Shown here one piece after another: positions 8,354-16,917 of a stretch of DNA of 64,000 nucleotides. Made by a program: the position numbers and the translations under genes. Below the pieces are notes generated by a model. The model had not been told where the DNA came from. It ran no database searches and was given only the letters and a program-made list of their open reading frames with translations. Origin of the DNA: an uncultured Lachnospiraceae bacterium (GTDB lineage: Bacteria > Bacillota > Clostridia > Lachnospirales > Lachnospiraceae); NCBI GenBank assembly GCA_949878435.1, contig CATLAK010000008.1, positions 1 through 64,000 of the forward strand. Direction: 5' to 3'. Each line of letters begins with the position of its first letter. Within the stretch, counting starts at the first letter, position 1.

Positions 8354-9202
8354 ATGACTGGAACCCTGTACTTATGTGCAACTCCCATAGGGAATCTGCG
8401 CGATATGACGCCCCGGGTGTTAGATACGTTGAAGGAAGTGGATGTGATTGCAGCTGAAGATACGAGAAATAGTATTAAGCTGCTCAACTATTTTGAAATC
8501 AAGACACCTATGACCAGTTACCATGAATATAATAAGATAGAAAAGGCAAGACAGCTTGTGGATTGGCTCAGGGAAGGAAAGAATATTGCGCTTATTACAG
8601 ATGCAGGGACACCTGCCATATCGGACCCGGGGGAAGTGCTGGTGGAACAATGTTTAAAAGCAGGTATACCGGTTACTTCGCTTCCGGGATGCTGTGCCCT
8701 GATCACGGCGCTTACGCTTTCCGGGATTTCTGCCAGAAGGTTTTGTTTTGAAGGATTTCTGCCCGCAGATAAAAAGGAAAAGCGATTGATTCTGGAAGAG
8801 CTGGAAAAAGAAACGCGCACGATCATCATGTATGAGGCGCCTCATCATTTAAAGAGAACACTTGCAGAACTGCATCAAGTGTTGGGAGACCGCCGTATTA
8901 CATTATGCAGGGAATTGACCAAGCGGTTTGAAACGGTTTTTCCGACGACTTTCGAAAAAGCACTTGCTTTTTACGAGGATCATGAACCGAAAGGGGAATA
9001 TGTGCTGGTGATAGAAGGGATTGACCGAAGGAGCCTGATTGAAGATGAACAGGCAAACTGGCAAAGGATTTCCATCAAGGAGCACATGAATATGTACGAA
9101 AATCAGGGATTTGAGAGAAAAGAAGCAATGAAGAAAGTGGCGTCTGACAGAGGCATAAGTAAACGTGACGTATATCAATTCCTGCTTTCACAAGATTTAT
9201 AG
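8354..9202 (+). CDS. rsmI: 16S rRNA C1402 2'-O-methyltransferase
   Basis: A 282-residue tetrapyrrole-methylase-fold enzyme that 2'-O-methylates C1402 of 16S rRNA at the decoding centre. Family signatures are LYLCATPIGNLRDMTPR at the N-terminus, AAEDTRNS, LITDAGTPAISDPG and EAPHHL. The C-terminal extension with KEAMKKVASDRGISKRDVYQFLL is the usual helical tail. AAGGAGAC lies just upstream of the ATG and the gene follows yabB by 15 nt, closing the operon. Downstream sequence is AT-rich with no clear hairpin before the next promoter. Confidence 0.96.
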   Translation: MTGTLYLCATPIGNLRDMTPRVLDTLKEVDVIAAEDTRNSIKLLNYFEIKTPMTSYHEYNKIEKARQLVDWLREGKNIALITDAGTPAISDPGEVLVEQCLKAGIPVTSLPGCCALITALTLSGISARRFCFEGFLPADKKEKRLILEELEKETRTIIMYEAPHHLKRTLAELHQVLGDRRITLCRELTKRFETVFPTTFEKALAFYEDHEPKGEYVLVIEGIDRRSLIEDEQANWQRISIKEHMNMYENQGFERKEAMKKVASDRGISKRDVYQFLLSQDL

Positions 9203-9250
9203 TAAAAATGACGAAAAAATTTTATTCCTAAAAAAATAGTAAAAAAGTAC

Positions 9251-9281
9251 TTGTTTTTTTCATTTTTTGTAGTAGTATATA
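9251..9281 (+). promoter_or_regulatory. Candidate promoter for the CAP-domain gene
   Basis: TTGTTT at 9251-9256 and TATATA at 9276-9281 are separated by 19 bases in a very AT-rich stretch about 60 bases before the CAP-domain gene. The spacing is longer than the sigma-A optimum. This is the best candidate between rsmI and the following gene, but it is weak. Confidence 0.3.
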
Positions 9282-9343
9282 GTTAAGCAACTGAAATCCT
9301 AAATAAATAGGGAATAAAAATAGAAAGAAAGGAAGATAAAGGT

Positions 9344-9922
9344 ATGAGTAAAGCTAAAATTACTAAACTTTCAATTTGCTTAGCGCTTGTACTTGCTCTT
9401 GTAGGAGGGGGCATCGTTTATTACAATGTAGCAATGAAGGGGGACGCAGCTGTTACGAATGAGGCAGCAGCCAGAGATGAGAGCGTTCCGGATGACGGAG
9501 TTGTTTATATTGAACCTGAGATGGTCAGCCTCGCAGGTGCACTTTCAGGAAATGCAGATTCCCAGGCAGCAGCAAAGGCTGCATTTGATCTTGTAAATGC
9601 AAAGAGACAGGAAGCCGGTCTTGGCGCGCTTACTTGGAATTCTGGTCTTGAGCAGGCATCCGCAGTCAGAGCAGTAGAAGCATCACAATCCTTCTCCCAT
9701 ACCAGACCTGATGGCACTGACTGGTGGACGGTAAACAGCAATCTGATGTACGGTGAAAACCTTGCAAAGGGATATGCAACAGCTGATGAAGCAGTGACAG
9801 CATGGATGAATTCCCCTACACATAAGGCTAATATCATGGATACAGAATTTACATCAGGTGCAATTGCAATCCATATCGGAAGCAATGGACAGTGGTTCTG
9901 GGCACAGGAATTTGGTTTTTAA
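9344..9922 (+). CDS. Secreted CAP-domain (SCP/PR1) protein
   Basis: A 192-residue exported protein. An N-terminal hydrophobic segment (about residues 8-28) follows a lysine-containing start and acts as a signal peptide or anchor. The C-terminal 120 residues form a CAP (cysteine-rich secretory protein/SCP) domain: FDLVNAKRQEAGLGALTW, then SFSHTRPDGTDWWT, YGENLAKGY, AWMNSPTHKANIMD and WFWAQEFGF. The two histidines of the family's metal site are visible in SHTRP and SPTHKANI. Bacterial CAP proteins are extracytoplasmic and mostly of unknown function. The gene is monocistronic, with its own leader and a strong terminator. Confidence 0.93.
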   Translation: MSKAKITKLSICLALVLALVGGGIVYYNVAMKGDAAVTNEAAARDESVPDDGVVYIEPEMVSLAGALSGNADSQAAAKAAFDLVNAKRQEAGLGALTWNSGLEQASAVRAVEASQSFSHTRPDGTDWWTVNSNLMYGENLAKGYATADEAVTAWMNSPTHKANIMDTEFTSGAIAIHIGSNGQWFWAQEFGF

Positions 9923-9933
9923 CATTTACATTA

Positions 9934-9966
9934 AAGCGCTGGTATAAGCCAGCGCTTATTTTTTTT
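9934..9966 (+). terminator. Intrinsic terminator after the CAP-domain gene
   Basis: A perfect 9-bp stem (AAGCGCTGG with CCAGCGCTT, 9934-9942 and 9949-9957) encloses a 6-base loop and is followed by A and a run of T to 9966. The last codons of the convergent pilin-like gene lie in the 3' arm and T-run. Confidence 0.9.
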
Positions 9967-10408
9967 GAAATACAGGCAAGGACTCATCCAGTTCGGGCGA
10001 TGTTATATTTACAACCTGCCAAGAGGTGACTTGAAGAAAATCACCTGAAGCGTCTTCCGGATAAAGGGGAGAAACGCTTACCTGCAGAATCTGGTTTTCA
10101 TTCATAGGGTAAGAGAAGGTGAGAGAGACGGAAAGAGATTCTTCTATTATTTGCATATATTCATCCTCACTGGCGCTATCCTCATAAATGGAGGAGAAAC
10201 TGACAGACAGTGATTTTAATGTATCCTGTGCCTCATTGCAGGCGGTATAATAAGTGGAAGTACGGTCTGCAAGCTTCTGGCTGAGACGCAAGTCTGCACT
10301 GGCGCTTGTGATGGATAGAGCGGCAAAGCAAACGAGAGAAACCACTACGATAATAACCAGAAGGGAAGATGCTCCTATGCTGCTTTCCGATTTTTTTTTA
10401 GTTTCCAT
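9956..10408 (-). CDS. Membrane-anchored pseudopilin-like protein
   Basis: A 150-residue protein with one N-terminal hydrophobic segment (SSLLVIIVVVSLVCFAALSI) followed by a helical region rich in Ala, Ser, Lys and Glu and a beta-rich C-terminal part. The layout is that of minor pilins or ComG-like components, but the canonical prepilin Gly/Glu cleavage motif is not visible, so it may be a bitopic assembly protein. The start at 10408 has GGAGGTTCC directly upstream. It overlaps the preceding gene by 11 nt and is the last gene of the leftward cluster that contains GspF. Confidence 0.65.
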   Translation of the reverse strand: METKKKSESSIGASSLLVIIVVVSLVCFAALSITSASADLRLSQKLADRTSTYYTACNEAQDTLKSLSVSFSSIYEDSASEDEYMQIIEESLSVSLTFSYPMNENQILQVSVSPLYPEDASGDFLQVTSWQVVNITSPELDESLPVFQKK

Positions 10409-10811
10409 GTGGAACCTCCTTTTGTGGAAAAAGATGTACTTCCAAATCATAAATGATGTCAGAGGATTTATATGCAGCAATATTGCAAATTAACATGCCG
10501 TCCTTTTCCTGTACGGTGACAGAAATGGTATAGGGCTGTTCCTCCAGCAGGTAGGTAGATTCATCTAAAGGATCCTGAGAACAGTTATCAAACAAGAGCA
10601 TCATTTCCGTCAAATCTCCGTTGCACCCATAAAAAGCTTCGGCAACGTTCTGACAGTATTCTACTGCGCGATTTAAATCTACGCTCTGTTGGCTGATCAG
10701 GTGTGATTTGACAAATAGTTGTATACACACGGCACTGGATAAGGAAAAGAACAGGACAGATAAAATCATTTCCATTAAAAACAGCCCGGACTTAGAAGAT
10801 TTATTTTTCAT
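10398..10811 (-). CDS. Prepilin-like protein with type IV cleavage motif
   Basis: A 137-residue protein whose N-terminus reads KSG followed by LFLMEMIL and a long hydrophobic helix. This matches a type IV prepilin leader: cleavage after Gly, then Glu at +5. The rest is a small globular domain with three cysteines (EYCQNVAEAFYGC, DNCSQD). It is probably a minor pseudopilin processed by a prepilin peptidase, which is not encoded in this window. It is translationally coupled: its start overlaps the end of the upstream DUF4860-like gene by 11 nt and its end overlaps the next start. Confidence 0.7.
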   Translation of the reverse strand: MKNKSSKSGLFLMEMILSVLFFSLSSAVCIQLFVKSHLISQQSVDLNRAVEYCQNVAEAFYGCNGDLTEMMLLFDNCSQDPLDESTYLLEEQPYTISVTVQEKDGMLICNIAAYKSSDIIYDLEVHLFPQKEVPHGN

Positions 10812-11298
10812 TGGTCAGCCCTCCGGAATGTACAGAGATGTATAAACTGTAACTTTGCCTATCATCGATTGCAACCGTACAATTCATAAGATGATCATTT
10901 ATAGGAGTCAGGCTAAAGTCCGAAACTGCTATGATATCTTGTCCTATGGCAGGATCTAAGGTCATTCCTTTGCGGACCATAATTTCTTTTATGTAGCCGT
11001 TATATTCATATAAATAAGTAAGATACTCGGTATCTTCGATTCTGGAGGTAATGATAAGAGCAGGGCATTCCTGAAAGGTTCCTGCGGAAATAGAATCTGC
11101 ACTGTCGGATTGCCGCACTTTTTCAGTGATGTAAGCCAGGGCAGTTCTGCTGTTAAAATTATCCTCCATATTATTTACAGTTCTTCCATAGATATTGGCG
11201 CCTATTGTAATAAGAAAGATGGCAGAGAGAGCAAACAGGCAAAAGAGAGCAATTACAAATAAGGTATCGATAATATGTTTTTGTTGATTTTCTTCCAT
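10801..11298 (-). CDS. DUF4860-like membrane-anchored protein
   Basis: A 165-residue protein with a short cytoplasmic N-terminus, one membrane helix (LFVIALFCLFALSAIFLITIG) and an extracytoplasmic domain (about residues 35-165) starting with FNSRTALAYITEKVRQSD. The size, topology and place behind a GspF gene match DUF4860 proteins of Clostridia. These accompany type IV pilus or competence-like clusters and have no known biochemical function. The family name is from memory of the pattern and is not certain. Probably a minor pilin-like structural component. Confidence 0.6.
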   Translation of the reverse strand: MEENQQKHIIDTLFVIALFCLFALSAIFLITIGANIYGRTVNNMEDNFNSRTALAYITEKVRQSDSADSISAGTFQECPALIITSRIEDTEYLTYLYEYNGYIKEIMVRKGMTLDPAIGQDIIAVSDFSLTPINDHLMNCTVAIDDRQSYSLYISVHSGGLTNEK

Positions 11299-11310
11299 GG
11301 CAGGTCCTCA

Positions 11311-11640
11311 TTATCTCACTAAAATGGTGATATCGGGTCTCATATTTGAGCCAATGGGCTGGTAATCGACAAAAAATAGATCGTGATTATAGGTAAGCCC
11401 ATAATGCTCTTCTATATAGGAAAGGCTTGGCGGATAAAATCCTTCCACTGCATAGCAGTGAATAATGTCACGGTTTAATGCTGTTTCAAGACTTTCCCGC
11501 TGTCTGGCGACGGCAGAGTCCCCAATGCGGGACAGGGACAGAACAAAAATAATAAGCACGGTCGGAGCAATTAGAAAGAGGAACCTGATACGGGGAAGGC
11601 GAAAGCGCCTTTTTTCTGCCTGCGTAATAAATCGATTCAT
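11311..11640 (-). CDS. Small pseudopilin-like protein
   Basis: A 109-residue protein with a basic N-terminus (QAEKRRFRLPRIRF), one hydrophobic helix and a short soluble domain containing EGFYPPSLSYIEEHYGLTYN. The G-x-YPPSL pattern is common in type II secretion pseudopilins (GspG-like), where it follows the long N-terminal helix. The normal prepilin Gly-Phe/Glu motif is absent. AAGGAGGC precedes the ATG and the gene starts 12 nt after the GspF gene ends. Role in a pseudopilus is inferred from neighbours. Confidence 0.6.
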   Translation of the reverse strand: MNRFITQAEKRRFRLPRIRFLFLIAPTVLIIFVLSLSRIGDSAVARQRESLETALNRDIIHCYAVEGFYPPSLSYIEEHYGLTYNHDLFFVDYQPIGSNMRPDITILVR

Positions 11641-11652
11641 ACATAGCCTCCT

Positions 11653-12699
11653 TTATCCGATGCTGGACATAATACCCATCAGCGGCAGCAGAACGGAAAG
11701 AAGAATGACGCCGACGATGACGGAAAGCAGGATTACCAGAGTAGGTTCAATAATGGAAATAATTTTATTGATCTGCCGATCTGTTTCTGATTCGTAATTC
11801 TGGGAAATCTGTTTCATTACCGCGTCAATTGAACCGGATCGAAAGCCAATGGCGACCATGCGGGAATGAAGTTTGGAAAATATTTCTGATTTGGCAAGCG
11901 CTTCCGGCAGGTTGGAATCTTCGTCCAACATTGCTTTGCACTTGCTGATTTTTGCCTGCATTTGTTCATTTTCTACAATTTCCGAAATCATGTCGAGACT
12001 CTGATAGGTGTCCATGCCGCTGGTAAAAGTCAGGTAAAGACCGCTGGCAAATCGTCCGGCAGCAATTTTTTCATAAAATCCTTTGGTCAGAGGAAATTGA
12101 GAGAAGAAATGTGTGATTCTTTTCCTTCCGGCTTTTGTTTTATACAAAACAAGGCAGGCGCCAATGAGGACAAAAAGGGTTATGGTGATGCCGATAGCAT
12201 ATTTACTCAAAGTATTTCCAATAGACAAAAGACTAGAGGCAAGGGGCGTCATTTCTGTTCCCAGCTGAATAAATACCTGTTGAAAGATTGGAAGCACTTT
12301 TACCACCAGAACAAGGATGACAACGAACATCATGGCAATCATAATTAAAGGATAAGTTACGGCGGATTTAATATTTTCAGAAATGGACTGTTCCCGCTCA
12401 TAATAGGCGGCAAGGGATGTCAATACAGCGTCAAGATTGCCGGATTCTTCTCCCAGTGCCGTCAGCTTTACGACATAATTGGGGAAGACGCCGGTTGATT
12501 CGATTGCCTGATAAAATGGTTCGCCTCTTTTGCATATCTCGCCGATGCTGTTGATTAAGTCTTGTCCTTCACCGCTGACTGTGTCCTGTGCAAGGATATC
12601 CATGCCTTCGGCAGGGGTGATACCTGCTTTGATGATCAGTGCGGTCTGCCGGCAGAAGGATGCAATCTCTACATTTGACAATAACTTTTGCTTTTCCAT
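11653..12699 (-). CDS. Type II secretion/type IV pilus inner-membrane platform protein (GspF family)
   Basis: A 348-residue GspF/PilC-type protein, the inner-membrane platform on which a secretion ATPase acts. It has two T2SSF domains (about residues 12-135 and 215-338). The first contains FCRQTALIIKAGITPAEGMD and ALGEESGNLDAVL; the second contains FASGLYLTFTSGMDTYQSLD and FRSGSIDAV. Membrane segments lie near residues 115-135, 160-185 and 320-345. GGAGGA precedes the ATG. No ATPase of the GspE/PilB type, prepilin peptidase or major pilin gene is present in this window, so any partner must be elsewhere. Confidence 0.9.
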   Translation of the reverse strand: MEKQKLLSNVEIASFCRQTALIIKAGITPAEGMDILAQDTVSGEGQDLINSIGEICKRGEPFYQAIESTGVFPNYVVKLTALGEESGNLDAVLTSLAAYYEREQSISENIKSAVTYPLIMIAMMFVVILVLVVKVLPIFQQVFIQLGTEMTPLASSLLSIGNTLSKYAIGITITLFVLIGACLVLYKTKAGRKRITHFFSQFPLTKGFYEKIAAGRFASGLYLTFTSGMDTYQSLDMISEIVENEQMQAKISKCKAMLDEDSNLPEALAKSEIFSKLHSRMVAIGFRSGSIDAVMKQISQNYESETDRQINKIISIIEPTLVILLSVIVGVILLSVLLPLMGIMSSIG

Positions 12700-12716
12700 A
12701 ACGAAAATCCTCCAAT

Positions 12717-13688
12717 TTAATATACATATTTGGTCACGTAATTACCGCCGTCGCCAATAAAGTTTTCTATTTCCTTTTCGCCTGCATTTGCGGCAAAGGT
12801 GGGATCCATAATAGACCAGTTCTGCCCGTCGAACTGTATCATGCCGTTGATCCAGCCTTGATTTTCTACGTAGGTGCTGATCCATGCATGGTAGGCATCT
12901 CCGGCATAACCCACCTCAAGGCGGGTGGGGATTCGCTGGGAGCGGAGCATGCTTGCCATGACTGCGGCGTAATCCAGACAGATGCCAGTCTTTCGTTCCA
13001 GAATCTCGTCCACATTGGGAATATAGCCGCTCTGTACATTTTGGGCTTTATCATAATCATATGTAATGTTGGAAACTACATAACTGTATATGAAATTGAT
13101 TGCTTCCAGATCATCATGCGCTTGTGCCACCAGTTCCTGTGCTTTACTTACGACCTGACTGGAAGCATCAAATTTGACATATTGATTCGGATAAAGAAAA
13201 GCATTCATTGGAGCAGCAATATCTGCGTCTATGGTGGTTGAAAAAACGGTGGCATACAGATCATCTTTAATATTTTCAAAAACGCCGATCGTATAACTGC
13301 CGCTTCCGGCAGAAAGAGGGAATACTTCATAAGTACTGCTTGCCAGATCATAGGTGTAGGTCATATAGTCCGGTCCGCTGAGCTGAAGTTTTACTTTGGA
13401 GCTGGTTCCAAGATAAGCCGCCATGATATATCCATCGTCCATGTGAGAAGTATCAAGGGCGATATATGCATTGACACAATTGTGTATACCGTCTGCGGAA
13501 GGAACCAGACATACAGGCGTATTGTCCCTGATTGTCGTAGAAGGTGAAACGTAGGGTTCGGGTGCTTTGCTGCAGCCCTGATAGAGGGGGATCGTGCAGA
13601 GAAAAAGCAGAGAATATAAAGTTTTCCAAACCAGACTGCCGCGCAAGAACAAAAGGCGGCGTCTGATTGATTTAAAAATATATAACAT
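12717..13688 (-). CDS. Transglutaminase-like lipoprotein
   Basis: A 323-residue extracytoplasmic protein. The N-terminus is basic, followed by a hydrophobic segment ending YQGC, a plausible lipobox. The C-terminal half is a transglutaminase-core (cysteine protease fold) domain. The catalytic Cys is in TGICLDYAAVMASMLRS, the His in GDAYHAWIS and the Asp in WSIMDPTF. This fold cuts or cross-links proteins and can be a peptidase. It is the first gene of the leftward cluster, 17 nt before gspF, so it may process or cross-link the pilus-like components; that is inference. The start at 13688 has TAGGAAC nearby and places the signal segment near the N-terminus. Confidence 0.82.
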   Translation of the reverse strand: MLYIFKSIRRRLLFLRGSLVWKTLYSLLFLCTIPLYQGCSKAPEPYVSPSTTIRDNTPVCLVPSADGIHNCVNAYIALDTSHMDDGYIMAAYLGTSSKVKLQLSGPDYMTYTYDLASSTYEVFPLSAGSGSYTIGVFENIKDDLYATVFSTTIDADIAAPMNAFLYPNQYVKFDASSQVVSKAQELVAQAHDDLEAINFIYSYVVSNITYDYDKAQNVQSGYIPNVDEILERKTGICLDYAAVMASMLRSQRIPTRLEVGYAGDAYHAWISTYVENQGWINGMIQFDGQNWSIMDPTFAANAGEKEIENFIGDGGNYVTKYVY

Positions 13689-13785
13689 GATTATGGTTCC
13701 TAAGCTTTGATTTCGATATTTTAAGATTAAATGCAATTATACTTATCCATTATAATAGAAAATTCATAAATTTTCTATAGGATAT

Positions 13786-13869
13786 AAGGCAGTAAAAAGA
13801 ATTTTCAACGAAAATATGAAGGAGGTGACGGAAGCAGCGCTGGATGGCGGGAGAGAGGCAGTGCCGCCG
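13786..13869 (+). pseudogene. Degenerate 5' fragment of spmA
   Basis: Read in frame, this stretch encodes NENMKEVTEAALD followed by GGREAV. The intact SpmA at 18339 has NGNMKEVTEAALD followed by SAGEAV. The best-matching 57 bases (13807-13863 against 18396-18452) differ at 10 positions, several of them synonymous third bases. After that the frame continues without similarity to SpmA and stops at 13931. There is no start codon or ribosome-binding site to make a gene, so I read it as the remnant of a second spmA copy just upstream of the histidine kinase promoter. Confidence 0.7.
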
Positions 13870-13909
13870 TTTATAATAGGGCTAAAAAGTGCCGAATCTG
13901 GCTTATTTC

Positions 13910-13952
13910 TTGACACAATAGCAAAATTGTAATATTGTATTTTTAGTATAAT
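13910..13952 (+). promoter_or_regulatory. Promoter of the hybrid histidine kinase operon
   Basis: TTGACA at 13910-13915 and TATTGT at 13933-13938 are spaced by 17 bases; a perfect TATAAT also occurs at 13947-13952. The leader from here to 14064 contains a small hairpin (ATGCCC at 13974-13979 pairing with GGGCAT at 13983-13988) of unknown meaning. Confidence 0.6.
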
Positions 13953-14064
13953 ATATCCTGAGGCATATGCCATATGCCCACGGGGCATCCGGCACATTGT
14001 CTGCGGAAATAATTGAAAAGCCATCCTGTCGGTCGAAAAAGCCGCATGTGGTCGGAAAGGTAGT

Positions 14065-16917
14065 ATGGTAAATTTAGTCATTGCATTAGAGTGTTTTGGC
14101 ATGCTTCTGACGGTTATAGCACTGCTTCTTCTGCTTAACGGGGAGGGGGCAAAAGAACAGAAGCTGCTGATCATCATTATGTGCGGTTCGCTGGTTCAAA
14201 ATGTAGGTTATTTATTGGAACTGACTGCGCCTACACTGGAGGCTGCAGTGACGGCGATAACGGTGGAAAATGTAGGGTCCAATTTTGTGCCGTTGTGTTA
14301 TTGCTGGTTTATTTATATTTACTGTTCTATTGCACCACCTAAAAAGTTTCTTAGAATTCTTGGCGTGGTCAATTTCTGCTGCCTTCCGTTAGTATTTTTT
14401 AACTGGTATGGTCTTTTTTACCGTGAGTTTGAGTGGATAGCGGATGCCAGCGGGTTTTATCATGTTAAAATTACCTATGGTCCGTTGTATGTGTTTTTCT
14501 TGTTTACCCGAATTTTTATTCCCTATGTGTTTTGCATTTACACACTGATCAGTGCTATCCGGGAGCGTCTGGATCAACAGATCAGCCGCCAGTATTGGAC
14601 GATACTTGGAATTTCCACGCTGCCTGTTATTATGCTGGCTGCTTATGTTTTTAAATTTGCTGATGTATTTGATTTTACGCCAGTGACGCTGGCGATTTCC
14701 ATGTCCCTAGTGGTTATTGTGGTCTGGAGCCGCCGTAATTATGATTTTCGCCATTTGGCGGCGGAGAAAGTGCTGGAGAGTCTGGGCGATGGCGTAATTT
14801 CGCTGGACGATCATGACCGGCTTGTCAGCTATAATAGAGCGGCGGCGCATATCTTTACTCATCTGCCTGCCCATAAGCTGGGCGAGAACGTGCGGGTAGT
14901 GGAGGGCTTTCGCGAGGAAATGCTTAATGAAGACATTCCTCAAAGTTTTTCGATCAACGGGCAGCATTATGAAAGCCATAGCAAGCATATTGTAGATGAG
15001 AACGGCAAGATACAAGGCTGCGTTATTTTGATTTTGGATATGACGGATATAAAGGCGTATATCAATGAGATTAAGCGGGTGCGGCGTCAGGCTGAGAAAG
15101 CAAGCATTGCGAAAAGTGAATTTCTTGCCAATATGTCTCATGAGATACGGACTCCTATGAATGCCATTATCGGACTGAATGATATTATTATGGAAGAGTG
15201 CGGGGATACGGAGATTTATGCCCACGCCAAGGACGTACAGTCTGCTGCAAAGAGTCTGCTGGCAATCATCAATGATATTTTGGATTTGTCCAAAGTAGAG
15301 GCAGGCAAAATGGAACTGGTGTATTCGGATTACTACATAAAAGTCATGGCGGACGAAATCATAGGAATGATGGATATGGCTGCCTCCCAGCGGGGGCTGA
15401 TCTTAAAATATGAGTGTGACGAAACGATTCCCTGCCGTTATAACGGTGATGATGGCAGGATCAAACAGATACTTATCAATATTCTAAGCAATGCCATAAA
15501 GTTTACAAAAAAAGGATATGTGCGCGCATATATTACCGGGAAACCCGGGAAGAATGCGGATGAGGAATTGATTACTTTTTGCGTGGAGGATACCGGCTGC
15601 GGCATACGGGATGAGGACCTGGGAAAGATTTTTGAGGATTTCCGGCAGGTAGATTCTAAGAGGAACCGGAGTGCGGAGGGAACCGGACTGGGACTTGCCA
15701 TTGTGAAACATCTTGTGGAATTGATGGAGGGTACCATCGAAGTGGAAAGTACCTATGGCAAAGGTACGATGTTTACGATTACGATTCCCCAGAAAATCGT
15801 AGACAGACGCCCTATATCGGAGATGCCGGAGATTCCGCAGGCTGAGCAGAAAATTACAGATACTTTTACTGCACCCGGTATTAAAGTTCTCATTGTCGAT
15901 GATAATGTGATCAACCGTAAGGTTGCCAGAGGCTTTCTTAAAAATTATGCATTTGATATGACGGAAGCGGAAAGCGGACCAGAGGCGATTGAGCTGGTGC
16001 GCGATGTGCGGTATGATATCATTTTTATGGATCACATGATGCCTGGCATGGACGGCATTGAGGCGGCGGAGATTATTCGCAGGGATTGTGGGGAGAACGG
16101 CACTGCCCCAATTATGATTGCGTTGACTGCCAATGCGATGGAAGGGATGCGGGAGCACTTTTTGGAGTGTGGTTTTCAGGACTTTATAGCCAAACCCCTT
16201 GACAGAAAAGCCTTGAATCAGCTTTTGCTGCGCTGGGTGCCGGAAAAGTATAGACACACGGAAGGCGCAGAAGAGGAATTTAAACCGTTGGATCCTGCGG
16301 CTTTTCGGATCGACGGGGTGGATATGGACGCTGCTATGCAATATTATTCCGGTGACGAAGAGGGATTTATAGATTTGCTGGAACTATATTGTATGGATGG
16401 CAAGCGCAAGATAGAGCTTCTGCGTGAACTTGTAGAATCAGATATTCTGCGCTATCAGATAGAGGTGCACGGGCTTAAGAGTGCATCCGCCAATATTGGG
16501 GCTATGAATGTCTCCGCTATGGCTCGTGCCCAGGAGAATGCCGCTGCAAAGGACGACAGGGAGTTTATTTCCAGCCAGTTCCCATTGCTGCTGGCAGAAT
16601 ATGAGACTCTTTTAATGAATATTGAAGCGTTTCTGGAACAGCGGAGACAGGAAAATGACAGGAAGGAAAAACTTCCCCGCCTGCCCATACAGGAGTTGAG
16701 AGAACAGACGCAGCAGGCATTGGAAGAATTGAAGCGCTTCCGGTCTCAGAAGTGTGCGGAGCGAGTGGAGACGATGCTGCTTCATGAACTGCCGGAAGAT
16801 ACGGCGGAGCGTCTTTTGCGGATACAGGAACAGTTAAAGCTATATGAGGATGATAATGCGGAAGAAATGTTGAGCCAGCTTTTGGACATACTTGAAAAGG
16901 AGGAGGAAGGAAAATGA
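14065..16917 (+). CDS. Hybrid sensor histidine kinase with receiver and Hpt domains
   Basis: A 950-residue membrane-bound phosphorelay kinase. Residues 1-220 form about seven membrane helices (HisKA_7TM type). A PAS-like region follows (about 235-330; LGDGVISLDDHDRLVSYNRAA). The HisKA domain carries phosphoacceptor His359 in NMSHEIRTPMNAI. The ATPase domain has NILSNAIKFT, EDTGCGI and GTGLGLAIV. The receiver has VDDN and phosphoacceptor Asp656 in FMDHMMPGMDG. The Hpt domain has His802 in EVHGLKSASANIG. The tail (about 860-950) is a charged helical segment. All relay residues are present. Its stop overlaps the next receiver gene as ATGA. The signal sensed is unknown; no DNA-binding output is encoded in the operon. 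Confidence 0.95.
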   Translation: MVNLVIALECFGMLLTVIALLLLLNGEGAKEQKLLIIIMCGSLVQNVGYLLELTAPTLEAAVTAITVENVGSNFVPLCYCWFIYIYCSIAPPKKFLRILGVVNFCCLPLVFFNWYGLFYREFEWIADASGFYHVKITYGPLYVFFLFTRIFIPYVFCIYTLISAIRERLDQQISRQYWTILGISTLPVIMLAAYVFKFADVFDFTPVTLAISMSLVVIVVWSRRNYDFRHLAAEKVLESLGDGVISLDDHDRLVSYNRAAAHIFTHLPAHKLGENVRVVEGFREEMLNEDIPQSFSINGQHYESHSKHIVDENGKIQGCVILILDMTDIKAYINEIKRVRRQAEKASIAKSEFLANMSHEIRTPMNAIIGLNDIIMEECGDTEIYAHAKDVQSAAKSLLAIINDILDLSKVEAGKMELVYSDYYIKVMADEIIGMMDMAASQRGLILKYECDETIPCRYNGDDGRIKQILINILSNAIKFTKKGYVRAYITGKPGKNADEELITFCVEDTGCGIRDEDLGKIFEDFRQVDSKRNRSAEGTGLGLAIVKHLVELMEGTIEVESTYGKGTMFTITIPQKIVDRRPISEMPEIPQAEQKITDTFTAPGIKVLIVDDNVINRKVARGFLKNYAFDMTEAESGPEAIELVRDVRYDIIFMDHMMPGMDGIEAAEIIRRDCGENGTAPIMIALTANAMEGMREHFLECGFQDFIAKPLDRKALNQLLLRWVPEKYRHTEGAEEEFKPLDPAAFRIDGVDMDAAMQYYSGDEEGFIDLLELYCMDGKRKIELLRELVESDILRYQIEVHGLKSASANIGAMNVSAMARAQENAAAKDDREFISSQFPLLLAEYETLLMNIEAFLEQRRQENDRKEKLPRLPIQELREQTQQALEELKRFRSQKCAERVETMLLHELPEDTAERLLRIQEQLKLYEDDNAEEMLSQLLDILEKEEEGK

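Noticed and set aside
13953-14064. Possible cyclic-di-GMP or other riboswitch in the kinase leader
   Set aside because: A small hairpin is present but the conserved core bases of the known classes are not.
13764-14177. Open frame on the minus strand across the kinase leader
   Set aside because: It is the complement of the spmA fragment and the start of the kinase; a similar shadow exists over intact spmA. No ribosome-binding site or family similarity.
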